Shown here piece after piece: positions 1 to 7,323 of a DNA stretch of 9,595 nucleotides. Positions within the stretch are counted from its first letter, which is position 1, and the number at the start of each line of letters is the position of its first letter. The translations under genes and the position numbers were made by a program. Location: positions 1 through 9,595 of the forward strand of contig CAMWXM010000097.1 in NCBI GenBank assembly GCA_947178195.1, in the 5' to 3' direction. The stretch comes from an uncultured Ruminococcus sp. Lineage in GTDB: Bacteria; Bacillota; Clostridia; Oscillospirales; Ruminococcaceae. The notes beneath the pieces are model-generated. The model saw only the letters and a list, made by a program, of their open reading frames with translations, was not told the DNA's origin and did not search any database.

Positions 1-242
1 AATGTCAATACATACTTAACACTTTCGTATGTATGCACAAAATATATTTTAAAAAACGTCAAATAATATACAATATCACCAAACAAATAACATGCTTTAT
101 AATATTTTTGAGGAGCCAACGAAAAGATTACAAAAACTTTACGAAAATACATGCTTTATTCAATGGTGATATTATAAAATCCCTAAAAACATTATGCATT
201 ATCCTCTTAGCGAAGAAATATAAAACAAATCGAATAAGACAA
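1..242. other. AT-rich stretch without a convincing gene
   Basis: No credible coding region is seen. A 75-codon frame at 33-260 is low-complexity (Lys, Ile, Asn, Thr), lacks a ribosome binding site and ends inside the terminator stem, so I do not call it. A TATAAT-like hexamer at 98-103 has no good -35 box. At 3-8 the minus strand reads TTGACA, which could be the -35 box of a leftward gene beyond the window edge. A short inverted pair, ACATAC and GTATGT, lies at about 10-32. Confidence 0.5.
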
Positions 243-284
243 AGCCGATGCTTATGGTAAGTTATAAGCATCGGCTATATTTTT
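243..284 (+). terminator. Intrinsic terminator, possibly bidirectional
   Basis: A perfect 13-bp stem is formed by AGCCGATGCTTAT (243-255) and ATAAGCATCGGCT (264-276), with an 8-base loop. On the + strand it is followed by ATATTTTT, a good U-tract, so it should stop transcription entering from the left. On the - strand the stem is followed by TTTGTCTTATT, a weaker U-tract. It could therefore also end the leftward transcript of the membrane-protein gene (415-957) after that transcript has passed repeat copy E. Confidence 0.85.
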
Positions 285-289
285 GTGAT

Positions 290-370
290 TTAATTCACTA
301 TATATTGATCTAAATCTTACGTGTATGTCGGTTTCACCACGCTCGCATATTGAATTTTCTGTGTGTCATT
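290..370 (-). repeat. tRNA-Leu-derived repeat, copy E (inverted)
   Basis: Read on the minus strand this is a fifth copy of the repeat found four times on + further right. It shares CAGAAAATTCAATATGCG exactly with copy D and keeps GTGGTGAAAC, ATACACG and AAGATTT. The tRNA-like part runs from 346 down to about 308. Unlike the other copies it continues GATTTAGAT, which fits a tRNA-Leu anticodon loop with anticodon TAG. The 3' half of a tRNA is missing. A degraded tail (ATAGTGAATT, compare ACAGTGTATT in D) extends to about 290. It begins 45 bases after the stop of the 415-957 gene and lies before the stem-loop at 243-276. Confidence 0.8.
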
Positions 371-414
371 TTTTGTATTCCCTATTCGACATGATCTGTT
401 TCTTTATTCATTTG

Positions 415-957
415 TTACTTCGCCAACTTAGGAACAAACTTTGAAGGTTTGGCGATAAATAACAAATATGCCCCACATATCAACTTAACTGCTGCGTCAG
501 CAATACAGATAACCGAAATAGGTAAACTTGCGAATATATAACCCATTGCCGCAATAACTACGCATACTATCCCCAGCGCCACCATACTCCAGCCATGTAT
601 AAAAAACCATAAGAAGAAATGTATCGCTGTTGCCATAAGTACGCCCAGCCATATCTGCCTCCAATGCCATCCAGGGATAAACGGAGACGCAATACAAAGC
701 ATCAGTATGAACAATGCAGCAATTGAAAGATAAATCACCCTTATTTGCTTTTTGGAGATACTTCCCTGAGAAAGTTTTTCTCTGACCTTTTTGTTTACGT
801 TGACTGCAAAAAAGCTTGCGTAATAGCCTATCAGAAACAGAAAAGGATTTACAAGGAATTTACCGCCAAAAATAACAGATATTATCAGCACTATCCCGAT
901 AAGTATCAGCCACAAACCGCATTGCTTTTTATGATTGAATTCAAGGGGTTCTTTCAT
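415..957 (-). CDS. Small polytopic membrane protein, DUF6609-like
   Basis: A 180-residue protein with about six hydrophobic helices: residues 13-31, 35-53, 73-92, 100-121, 124-142 and 146-168. Short charged loops separate them (for example NKKVREKLSQGS) and the tail is basic. The opening CGLWLILIGI and NPFLFLIGYY resemble the uncharacterised Firmicutes family DUF6609; that match is from memory and only moderately secure. No catalytic motif is visible and the function is unknown; it should sit in the cytoplasmic membrane. I chose the ATG at 957 because a GGAGGA ribosome binding site lies 4-5 bases upstream; an in-frame GTG at 969 overlaps that site. It lies 67 bases after the sensor kinase on the same strand with no terminator between, so co-transcription is possible. 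Repeat E follows its stop. Confidence 0.8.
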   Translation of the reverse strand: MKEPLEFNHKKQCGLWLILIGIVLIISVIFGGKFLVNPFLFLIGYYASFFAVNVNKKVREKLSQGSISKKQIRVIYLSIAALFILMLCIASPFIPGWHWRQIWLGVLMATAIHFFLWFFIHGWSMVALGIVCVVIAAMGYIFASLPISVICIADAAVKLICGAYLLFIAKPSKFVPKLAK

Positions 958-1024
958 TACTTCCTCCACAAATCTCCATTTTTGAATTGTTCTTAATCGA
1001 CCGTAGGAATGCAGCGTCTGGTAT

Positions 1025-4000
1025 TTACTTCAAAATACTTTTTAGCGTTTCCATCAGTTTTTCTATATTGATAGGCTTTGCCACATGTCCATTCATTCCG
1101 GCATTCATAGCCTCCTGCCGATCTTCTTCAAATGCATTGGCGGTCATCGCTACAATAGGAATCGCAGCCTTGACAGAGTCATCCATCGCCCGAATAGCTC
1201 TTGTAGCATCATAGCCATTCATAATAGGCATCTGAATATCCATCAGAATCAGATCATAGGTATCTGCAGGCATCTCCTTCATCATATCAACAGCGACAGT
1301 TCCGTCATCAGCCGTATCAATGATGAATCCGATATCCTCCAGAATAGCCCGAGATATTTCTTGATTCAGCTCATTATCCTCTACCAACAGGATTCTTCTT
1401 CCGTCAAAGCGCAATTCAGGTGTGTCTGGTTTCTCCGAACTTTCTTGCTCTATATAAGGCGCAGCCAAAACTTCCCGCAGTTCCGAGAGGAAGAGTGGCT
1501 TTGAGCAAAACGCCGTAACGCCGGCTTCCTTAGCCTCCTCCTCAATGTCTGCCCAGTCATAGGCGGTAAGTATGATAATCGGCGTCATATCTCCGATTAG
1601 CTTGCGAATTCGACGAACAAGTTCTATTCCATTCATATCTGGCATCAGCCAGTCGATGATATATGCGCTGTAAGGTTCGTTTTGATCCAATGCAAACTCA
1701 GTACGAATAAGAGCCTCTTTTCCCAAAGTAGTCCAATCGGGATGCATACCAATAGTGGAGAGCATTTTGCTGACGCTTACGCAAGTGTTCACGTCATCGT
1801 CAACCACCAGTGCTCTAAGATCTACCAGTTGCTCCAGACGCTGGGACTTTATAGGAGTGTCGTCAACCCTAAAACGGAATGATATGATAAACTCCGAACC
1901 TTTTCCTTCTTCGCTTTCAACCGCTATAGTACCGTCCATCATGTCTACAATGTTCTTGGTAATGGCAAGACCGAGACCGGTTCCTTGAATACCGCTTACA
2001 GTAGCAGTCTGCTCTCTTTCGAAGGGCTCGAAGACATGTTTCAGAAATTCCTTACTCATGCCGATTCCGGTATCTCTGACCCGAAATTCATACGAAGCAT
2101 AGTCATCCTGTGCTTCAGAGGTCTGGATGACACGAACGCTGACCATACCTCCTGGCTTTGTATATTTCATAGCGTTGCTTAAAATATTCAGAAGCACCTG
2201 GTTCAGACGGAGCTTATCGCAGATGATCGTCTCGTTTACCACATCCAGAGTATCTATGTAAAATTCCAGTTGCTTTGCTTTCACATCAGCTTGAACGATA
2301 GTTTTAAGATCGTGCATGATATCCGGAAGACTTACTTCTTTTTCCTCAATCTTGACCTTTCCGCTCTCGATTCGGCTCATATCCAGCACATCGTTTATCA
2401 GACTTAGCAGATGGTTGCTAGAGGTCAAAATCTTACTCAGATAGTCCTGCACCTGTGTCTTGTTGTCGATATGAGTTACTGCCAATGATGTAAAGCCAAT
2501 AATAGCGTTCATAGGCGTGCGGATATCATGGGACATATTGTTAAGGAAGGTAGTCTTAGCATTATTGGCATATTGTGCCTGAGCCAGTGCCTCTGACAGA
2601 ACCTCCTTCTGCTCCTGCTCTCTACGGATCATTTCGTCAATATTCCGAAATCCCGCAAGGATAAAATTGTTTTGCTCAAAAGCTTTTTCTCCGATCTTCA
2701 CGTAAGTATATTGAAAATGATGATTTTCTCCGTCCGCTTGTATACGATAGCTTCCCATATATTCCGTGCTCGAAGCCAGCTGCTCCTTGACTTTCTCCAA
2801 AGAAAGTGCTTCAGTAAGATACTGCTGATCCTCCGGATGAACACGATCACGGATATACCGATTCAAAATTGGGGTGTAAGGCTGTTCCTCCATGGAATCT
2901 TTTTTTAGTCCTTCCGTCACATAACCTTCCAATTTTACGATTCTGGTAGTTCCTTTTTTAGCATCAACAGCAAAAATATTTGTATAGTCACGGCTCAGTG
3001 CTTCCACAATAGCAAGTTGCTCAGCCATCTCCTTATTCGATTGCTCAGTAGCATTCAGAAGTCTCCTGCTCCACCGACCTTTCAGATAGAGCATCAGGAT
3101 AACGCAGGCAATCAGGACGACGATCAGTGAAACGATAAGCAACATTTTCGGATTAGCTTGCAAATATTGTAGGAAGCTCATATCTTCGATGGTATAAGTG
3201 GTATATTTTGAAGCAATTTGATTCAGCATGTCACTGGGAACCTGTTGGATACATTTATTTAGTATAGTTACCAGCTCATGATCCGCACTGTCACGAACAT
3301 GCATCCGAAAATCCACGTCCATATTATTCGTAATGGTGTAATACAGGGAATTGGTTGTCTCATTATTTACAAACAGCTGCGCCGCATAGGAATACACATA
3401 TGCTGCATCCACTTCCCGATCCAAGACAGCCTGCATAGCTGCCTCTCTGGTGGGATAGCTCACATACTCAATGTTTTCATAATGATTATGAACAATAATA
3501 GCTTTGCTCTGGGACTCGGCTACTGCAACTTTTTTGATATCTCCCACAAAATCATGTCTGATCACCCTTGCCACTCCAGTCGTCATGTAGGAGTCTGTAT
3601 TGAATCCACGATAAGCGGATTCCTCCATAACGGAAGTAGAACTGAGACTGTCAATGACGACATCCACACCGTTAGTGCTTGCTATATTGTAATAGTCCTC
3701 ATTGTCCTTTGGAACCACAACTTCATAAGGCAAACCCGCAAGTTCCATGACATAAGCAAAATAATCCGGAAGAATGCCCTTTAATTCCCCATTTTCCACA
3801 TAGGAATAAGGTGCTCTGTCACCAAGAGCAGTAACCGTAATTTTCTTCTCACTTGAGACGATTTTACGAATATATTCCTTTTCACGCTCTGTAAAGATAA
3901 GCTCTGAGGAATAGGTCGGACCGTAGTACTTGTAAAACAGCACATTTTTCCAGTCCCCTTCATTCATATCCATCTGGTCAATAGCGTAATTGATTTCGTT

Positions 4001-4690
4001 AAGCAACTCTACATCGTCTTTCCTTACAATCGCATAGAAATTGTCCTCTTCGATGATGTCCAATGCTTTTTCGTTATCCGCCTTTCTCAGATCGCTGGAA
4101 AGGATCGCATCGACCTCGCCGTTCTGCAAAGCAGCAGTAAGAACATCTGAATCGCTGTATTCTTTTATATGATAGGTAAATCCCTTTTCCTCAGCAAACT
4201 CCACCAGACTATTGTTCTGACTGCTTCCCGGCAGCTGCCCCACTGTCATTCCATCATAGGATTTGTAATCGCCGGTATGCAGCTGCCCATTATCCAGCCG
4301 GATTGAGATAATGGTATTGTTTCTGCCAATTGGATAGGAAAAAGCGAATTTTTCCTCACGCTCCTTAGTTTTACGGGCAGTAGTCACCACATCAATCTCA
4401 CCATTTTCCAACATGGTAAGCATTTCGTTCCATGATTTGTCATAGCCTGTGTATTGAAAATTCAAATGAGAATATTCGGAAACCTTGTTGAGAAACTCAA
4501 TGCCATAACCGCTCAAACTGCCATTCTCATCCTTCATGTGATAACCCTCGAAGTAAAAGATGCCGGCTTTGACCGTCCGATTATTAAACTGTTCATCAGC
4601 CGATACTGTTATAAAGTTAGATATGATGAAGATTAAGCATGACATAAATGCGGTAATTCTTTTCATGTATACTTTGTTTTTAGCCTGCAT
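1025..4690 (-). CDS. Orphan hybrid histidine kinase, two sensor SBP domains and two receivers
   Basis: Residue numbers count from the upstream in-frame ATG at 4756. Order: signal peptide (MKRITAFMSC onward, likely cut after VSA, about 31-53); first SBP_bac_3-type domain (about 60-280); second (about 303-520); one membrane helix (about 538-558); linker with a PAS-like region (about 585-708); dimerisation helix with phosphoacceptor His743 (NMSHDIRTPMN); ATPase domain with N-box (NILSNAMKYT), G1 (DTGIGM), F-box (FEPFER) and G2 (GTGLGL); receiver 1 with Asp1035 and Lys1086; receiver 2 with Glu1126/Asp1127, Asp1173 and Lys1227. All key residues are intact. By family it should bind a small solute, such as an amino acid, outside the membrane and run a phosphorelay inside. 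No HPt domain, DNA-binding regulator or transporter is nearby, so ligand and output are unknown. I prefer the start at 4690: AGGAGG lies 7 bases upstream and it gives a normal signal peptide. The 4756 ATG also has AAGGAG, so a 1243-residue form is possible. Confidence 0.93.
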   Translation of the reverse strand: MQAKNKVYMKRITAFMSCLIFIISNFITVSADEQFNNRTVKAGIFYFEGYHMKDENGSLSGYGIEFLNKVSEYSHLNFQYTGYDKSWNEMLTMLENGEIDVVTTARKTKEREEKFAFSYPIGRNNTIISIRLDNGQLHTGDYKSYDGMTVGQLPGSSQNNSLVEFAEEKGFTYHIKEYSDSDVLTAALQNGEVDAILSSDLRKADNEKALDIIEEDNFYAIVRKDDVELLNEINYAIDQMDMNEGDWKNVLFYKYYGPTYSSELIFTEREKEYIRKIVSSEKKITVTALGDRAPYSYVENGELKGILPDYFAYVMELAGLPYEVVVPKDNEDYYNIASTNGVDVVIDSLSSTSVMEESAYRGFNTDSYMTTGVARVIRHDFVGDIKKVAVAESQSKAIIVHNHYENIEYVSYPTREAAMQAVLDREVDAAYVYSYAAQLFVNNETTNSLYYTITNNMDVDFRMHVRDSADHELVTILNKCIQQVPSDMLNQIASKYTTYTIEDMSFLQYLQANPKMLLIVSLIVVLIACVILMLYLKGRWSRRLLNATEQSNKEMAEQLAIVEALSRDYTNIFAVDAKKGTTRIVKLEGYVTEGLKKDSMEEQPYTPILNRYIRDRVHPEDQQYLTEALSLEKVKEQLASSTEYMGSYRIQADGENHHFQYTYVKIGEKAFEQNNFILAGFRNIDEMIRREQEQKEVLSEALAQAQYANNAKTTFLNNMSHDIRTPMNAIIGFTSLAVTHIDNKTQVQDYLSKILTSSNHLLSLINDVLDMSRIESGKVKIEEKEVSLPDIMHDLKTIVQADVKAKQLEFYIDTLDVVNETIICDKLRLNQVLLNILSNAMKYTKPGGMVSVRVIQTSEAQDDYASYEFRVRDTGIGMSKEFLKHVFEPFEREQTATVSGIQGTGLGLAITKNIVDMMDGTIAVESEEGKGSEFIISFRFRVDDTPIKSQRLEQLVDLRALVVDDDVNTCVSVSKMLSTIGMHPDWTTLGKEALIRTEFALDQNEPYSAYIIDWLMPDMNGIELVRRIRKLIGDMTPIIILTAYDWADIEEEAKEAGVTAFCSKPLFLSELREVLAAPYIEQESSEKPDTPELRFDGRRILLVEDNELNQEISRAILEDIGFIIDTADDGTVAVDMMKEMPADTYDLILMDIQMPIMNGYDATRAIRAMDDSVKAAIPIVAMTANAFEEDRQEAMNAGMNGHVAKPINIEKLMETLKSILK

Positions 4691-4777
4691 TGTTCTTACC
4701 TCCTGATTGCCCTCGATCATTGAGAATAACTTTTTATTTTTTTGAATGTTCTGCATAACTATATCTCCTTGTTAACT

Positions 4778-4809
4778 CTGAACAGCTATTCTTTATCAGA
4801 CATGTTCAG
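4778..4809 (-). promoter_or_regulatory. Inverted repeat in the kinase leader
   Basis: CTGAACA (4778-4784) and TGTTCAG (4803-4809) are perfect 7-bp inverted repeats around 18 bases. They lie just upstream of the ribosome binding site of the 4756 start. This could be a leader hairpin or a regulator-binding site; the sequence does not say which. Confidence 0.35.
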
Positions 4810-4897
4810 TATCTTTCTATAGTAGACCAAATACTAATCTTTAATTGTCCTTAGATCAAAAGACTCGATGGTCAAAATGTTCAATTCTTAAAATGAA

Positions 4898-4926
4898 ATT
4901 ATAACATATTTTATGCAAAAAATCCA
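4898..4926 (-). promoter_or_regulatory. Possible sigma-A promoter for the sensor kinase
   Basis: On the minus strand TGGATT (4926-4921), a 17-base spacer and a perfect TATAAT (4903-4898) form a plausible promoter. The -35 box matches only three of six consensus positions. Transcription would start near 4891 and give a leader of about 200 bases before the preferred start at 4690. The rest of the 4757-5000 stretch shows no gene and no repeat copy. Confidence 0.45.
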
Positions 4927-5000
4927 TTCGCAGAATACCCAAAAATTATTGATAAATCGTTTGAAAATCTGCTCTTGTTCACCTGCTTCTACACAAAAAA

Positions 5001-5195
5001 TCTTGAAGAAAGGGAACTTATGACCGACTTCAGCAGAAAGAAAATCAATAAAGCCAAGAAAAACGGACAATGGGACGCTCCAAAAACTCCGGCGGTTACA
5101 GAAGATCAAATCGCTTTTTTATCCTCACTGTTAAAGGTATATGAGCCTGATTACACAAATTTTGAAGCTATGTAAAGAAAACCTATACACGAGCA
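5001..5195 (+). pseudogene. Remnant of a YdeI/OmdA-family gene
   Basis: Bases 5001-5172 align without gaps to 7754-7925 of the intact YdeI/OmdA gene, with about 18 differences by eye (about 90% identity). They cover roughly residues 90-147 of that protein, including LMTDF and KKNGQW. The first half of the gene is missing. After GCTATG a 10-base deletion (equivalent of 7926-7935) shifts the frame and creates a TAA at once. Alignment resumes for 23 bases (5173-5195), then 102 bases are missing (equivalent of 7959-8060), after which the promoter segment aligns. Two deletions plus loss of the 5' end make this a dead copy. No repeat copy precedes it, although the intact gene has one (C). Confidence 0.85.
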
Positions 5196-5216
5196 AGAAA
5201 ATCGTGGAAATTTGGC

Positions 5217-5245
5217 TTGACAAATCTGGGAAAATTGGGTATAAT
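5217..5245 (+). promoter_or_regulatory. Consensus sigma-A promoter upstream of repeat A
   Basis: A perfect TTGACA (5217-5222), a 17-base spacer and a perfect TATAAT (5240-5245). Transcription should begin near 5252, at the first bases of repeat A, and run into the DinB-like gene. The same promoter with one change in the -10 box (TACAAT) lies at 8082-8110. The flanks are shared as well: bases 5196-5250 match 8061-8115. It is the strongest promoter visible in the rightward region and may serve several modules downstream. Confidence 0.85.
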
Positions 5246-5253
5246 TATAAGGC

Positions 5254-5312
5254 ATATGGGTGTGATGAAATTGGCAGGCACGTAAGATTTTATCTGCGTT
5301 ACTACAGCGGAG
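5254..5312 (+). repeat. tRNA-Leu-derived repeat, copy A
   Basis: This copy reads ATATGGGTGTGATG, then AAATTGGCAGGCACG, TAAGATTTTATCT and GCGTTACTACAGCGGAG. It is the most divergent + copy: two bases (GC) are missing at the tRNA 5' end and one D-stem pair is lost. The upstream AATTTAGACAG block of copies B-D is absent; the promoter at 5217-5245 occupies that position. It lies 65 bases before the DinB-like gene and would form the start of its transcript. Confidence 0.75.
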
Positions 5313-5377
5313 ATTTTCAGCAGCTTCCAAAGAAAAACCAGGACGTTGGTAAATCGATATTTACTTGGTGATTGATT

Positions 5378-6064
5378 ATGAATAGGGAATGGTCTGAACT
5401 TAATAAATCAATGCAAACACAAATCAGGAAGAGAGATACCTATGAATTGGGTATTAAAACTTTATTTGATTTACGAAATAGATTAATGCAAACTTTAATT
5501 TCTTTTAAAGAGGAATTATGCAGGGAGGACTTTGATGCAATCCCATTTATAAACGTAGACGGTTATCATAGTAAAACGATTGCTTATTCTATTTGGCATA
5601 TTTTTCGTATTGAAGATATAGTTGCGCATACGGTGATAAGTGAAGATGAGCAAGTTTTTTTTACAGGCAGTTATCAAGAGCGTATTAATTCGCCAATAAT
5701 TACAACAGGAAATGAACTTGTAAAACAGCAGATATCAGAATTTTCAAAACAACTTAATCTGAAAGAATTATATTCATACATTTTTGAAGTAAGAGAAAGT
5801 ACTGAGAAGATAGTTGAAAGATTGTCTTATGATGAATTAAAAAGGAAAATATCAGAAGATAGAAAAAGATATTTAAAATTATTGAATGTTGTAAGCACAG
5901 ATGAAAATGCTATTTGGCTGATTGATTATTGGTGTAATAAAGATGTTCGTGGACTAATTCAAATGCCATTTTCAAGACATTGGATTATGCACATAGAAGC
6001 TAGTTTACGTATAAAGAATAAGATACATTATATAAGTAAAAAATCCGGTTTATCGCATAGGTGA
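5378..6064 (+). CDS. DinB-like (DUF664 / DinB_2 superfamily) protein
   Basis: A 228-residue predicted cytoplasmic protein, mostly helical. It has the DinB-like histidine pattern: His64 in DGYHSKTIAY, His74 in SIWHIFRIED, and His201/His205 in SRHWIMHIEAS. In this superfamily spaced histidines on a four-helix bundle bind a metal ion, and some members transfer low-molecular-weight thiols. The substrate of this branch is unknown. The ATG at 5378 is used; a TTG two codons earlier is unlikely. The upstream GGTG is a weak ribosome binding site. It is the first gene after the consensus promoter and repeat A, with the transglutaminase-like gene 60 bases downstream. Both are clearly more AT-rich than the YdeI gene, which suggests a different source. 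Confidence 0.8.
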   Translation: MNREWSELNKSMQTQIRKRDTYELGIKTLFDLRNRLMQTLISFKEELCREDFDAIPFINVDGYHSKTIAYSIWHIFRIEDIVAHTVISEDEQVFFTGSYQERINSPIITTGNELVKQQISEFSKQLNLKELYSYIFEVRESTEKIVERLSYDELKRKISEDRKRYLKLLNVVSTDENAIWLIDYWCNKDVRGLIQMPFSRHWIMHIEASLRIKNKIHYISKKSGLSHR

Positions 6065-6124
6065 AAATTAGGCGAAAAATTATGCAATAAAATCAGCTTG
6101 GCAAATGGATATTTGTGTGGAAAA

Positions 6125-6742
6125 ATGAATGTAGTTTTATACTCGAATAAATTCGATGAATATTTAAAGTATGACAAAGTAATTGATTATGATAATGAAG
6201 CCATTATGGAACTATCTGATATATTATTTCAAAAGGCAAATAATGAACTTGATTTTATTAAGATAGCCTATGAATTTGTCAGAGATAATATTTCACATTC
6301 GGCAGATATAAACGAAGATATAATTACATGTACTGCTTCGGAAGTGCTAAAAGCTGGTCATGGAATTTGCTTTGCTAAATCTCACTTGTTGGCAGCATTA
6401 TTACGTTGCAAATCTGTTCCAGCAGGCTTTTGTTATCAAAAGTTAATTTTAGATGATGAAATAGCACCTGTACTAATTTATCATGGGCTAAATGGCGTAT
6501 ATATTAAAGAATATAAAAAATGGATAAGACTTGATGCAAGAGGAAATAAAAATGGTATAAACGCACAATTTTCAATAAACACAGAACATCTTGCGTTTCC
6601 AATACGTCCGAAACTTGGAGAAGTTGATAGCTTTATAATATATCCTGACCCTGATATAAAGATATTGGAAAAATTGAGAAAAAACAAGACGAGGACAGAA
6701 CTTTGGAATAATCTTCCCACTGAACTTGAATATAACAGATAA
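6125..6742 (+). CDS. Transglutaminase-like cysteine protein
   Basis: A 205-residue protein with a recognisable transglutaminase-like catalytic triad: Cys82 in HGICFAKSHLL, His120 in VLIYHGLNGVY and Asp137 in WIRLDARGN. The helix before it (IAYEFVRDNISHS) also fits the family. Members of the superfamily act as cysteine peptidases, amidases or cross-linkers. No signal peptide or membrane segment is seen, so it is probably cytoplasmic; its substrate cannot be told. I start at the ATG at 6125. The frame extends to a TTG at 6098, but that has no better ribosome binding site and adds no family-like sequence. It shares a module with the DinB-like gene, with no repeat between them. Repeat B begins only 7 bases after its stop. 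Confidence 0.8.
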   Translation: MNVVLYSNKFDEYLKYDKVIDYDNEAIMELSDILFQKANNELDFIKIAYEFVRDNISHSADINEDIITCTASEVLKAGHGICFAKSHLLAALLRCKSVPAGFCYQKLILDDEIAPVLIYHGLNGVYIKEYKKWIRLDARGNKNGINAQFSINTEHLAFPIRPKLGEVDSFIIYPDPDIKILEKLRKNKTRTELWNNLPTELEYNR

Positions 6743-6748
6743 CATCAA

Positions 6749-6832
6749 AATTTAGACAGGGAATTAAATACGCAGGTGTGGTGAAACTGACAGACACGCA
6801 AGATTTTGACCGCATTACTATAGTGTAGTAAT
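6749..6832 (+). repeat. tRNA-Leu-derived repeat, copy B
   Basis: It starts with AATTTAGACAG at 6749. The tRNA-like core starts at 6772 (GCAGGTGTGGTGAAACTG) and continues CAGACACGCAAGATTT. The tail is changed to GACCGCATTACTATAGTG. D-stem GTG/CAC is preserved, but the D-loop GG is now GA. The tail forms a perfect 7-bp hairpin, ATTACTA (6814-6820) and TAGTAAT (6826-6832), with a 5-base loop. An outer pairing GCAAGA with TCTTGC (6835-6840) is also possible. No T-run follows, so it is not a standard terminator. It lies between the transglutaminase-like and GNAT genes. Confidence 0.85.
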
Positions 6833-6876
6833 CTTCTTGCACAAATCAATAAATTAAAATTTGAAAAGAGGAAATA

Positions 6877-7314
6877 ATGGTTCGTGAAATACAATATAAT
6901 GAACGAAAAGAATTATTAGAATTATATTTGTCATTACATGAAGATTCTATTCCAGAACAATCGGAAACTTTGGAAAATGTATGGAATGAAATACTAAATG
7001 ATAAAAATCATCATTTGCTGGTAAACATAATTGATGGAAAAATTGTTTCATCATGCGTATGTGTCATTATTCCTAATTTAACAAGAAGCATACGTCCATA
7101 TGCTTTTGTAGAAAATGTAGTTACTCTTGAAAAATATAGAGGACATGGATATGCTACGGAATGTTTAAACTATGCAAAAAAAATAGCTGAGTCAAATAAT
7201 TGTTACAAAATAATGCTTCTTACAGGTTCAAAAGACGAAAAAACACTTTCATTTTATAGAAATGCAGGCTACAACAGCGCTGATAAAACTGCATTTATAC
7301 AATGGCTTAAATAA
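6877..7314 (+). CDS. GNAT-family N-acetyltransferase
   Basis: A 145-residue, single-domain GNAT protein, the usual size. Motif A is clear: VENVVTLEKYRGHGYATE, with the acetyl-CoA pyrophosphate loop Arg88-Gly-His-Gly-Tyr-Ala. The C-terminal part has the typical SFYRNAGY (about 125-132). It should transfer an acetyl group from acetyl-CoA to a small molecule or protein amine; the acceptor is unknown. The ATG at 6877 follows GAGG by about 6 bases, the best ribosome binding site in this part of the array. It is alone in its module between repeats B and C, with C starting 10 bases after its stop. The gene is AT-rich like the two before it. No own promoter was found, so it probably depends on read-through from 5217-5245. 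Confidence 0.9.
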   Translation: MVREIQYNERKELLELYLSLHEDSIPEQSETLENVWNEILNDKNHHLLVNIIDGKIVSSCVCVIIPNLTRSIRPYAFVENVVTLEKYRGHGYATECLNYAKKIAESNNCYKIMLLTGSKDEKTLSFYRNAGYNSADKTAFIQWLK

Positions 7315-7323
7315 TGTTTTACC

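Noticed and set aside
33..260. Small 75-residue gene at the left edge
   Set aside because: Low-complexity composition, no ribosome binding site, and it ends in a terminator stem.
3278..3784. A 168-codon frame on + opposite the sensor kinase
   Set aside because: It is antisense to a strongly supported kinase gene, has no family resemblance and looks like a shadow frame.
5141..5371. A 76-codon frame sharing WLDKSGKIGYNYK with the frame extension at 8069-8137
   Set aside because: The apparent peptide conservation is the duplicated promoter DNA (5196-5250 and 8061-8115) read in frame. The frame also runs through repeat A and has no ribosome binding site.
6749..6770. TTTAGACA blocks upstream of repeats B-D as promoters
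   Set aside because: No -10 box lies 16-18 bases downstream; that position falls in the tRNA-like GGTGTGG segment.
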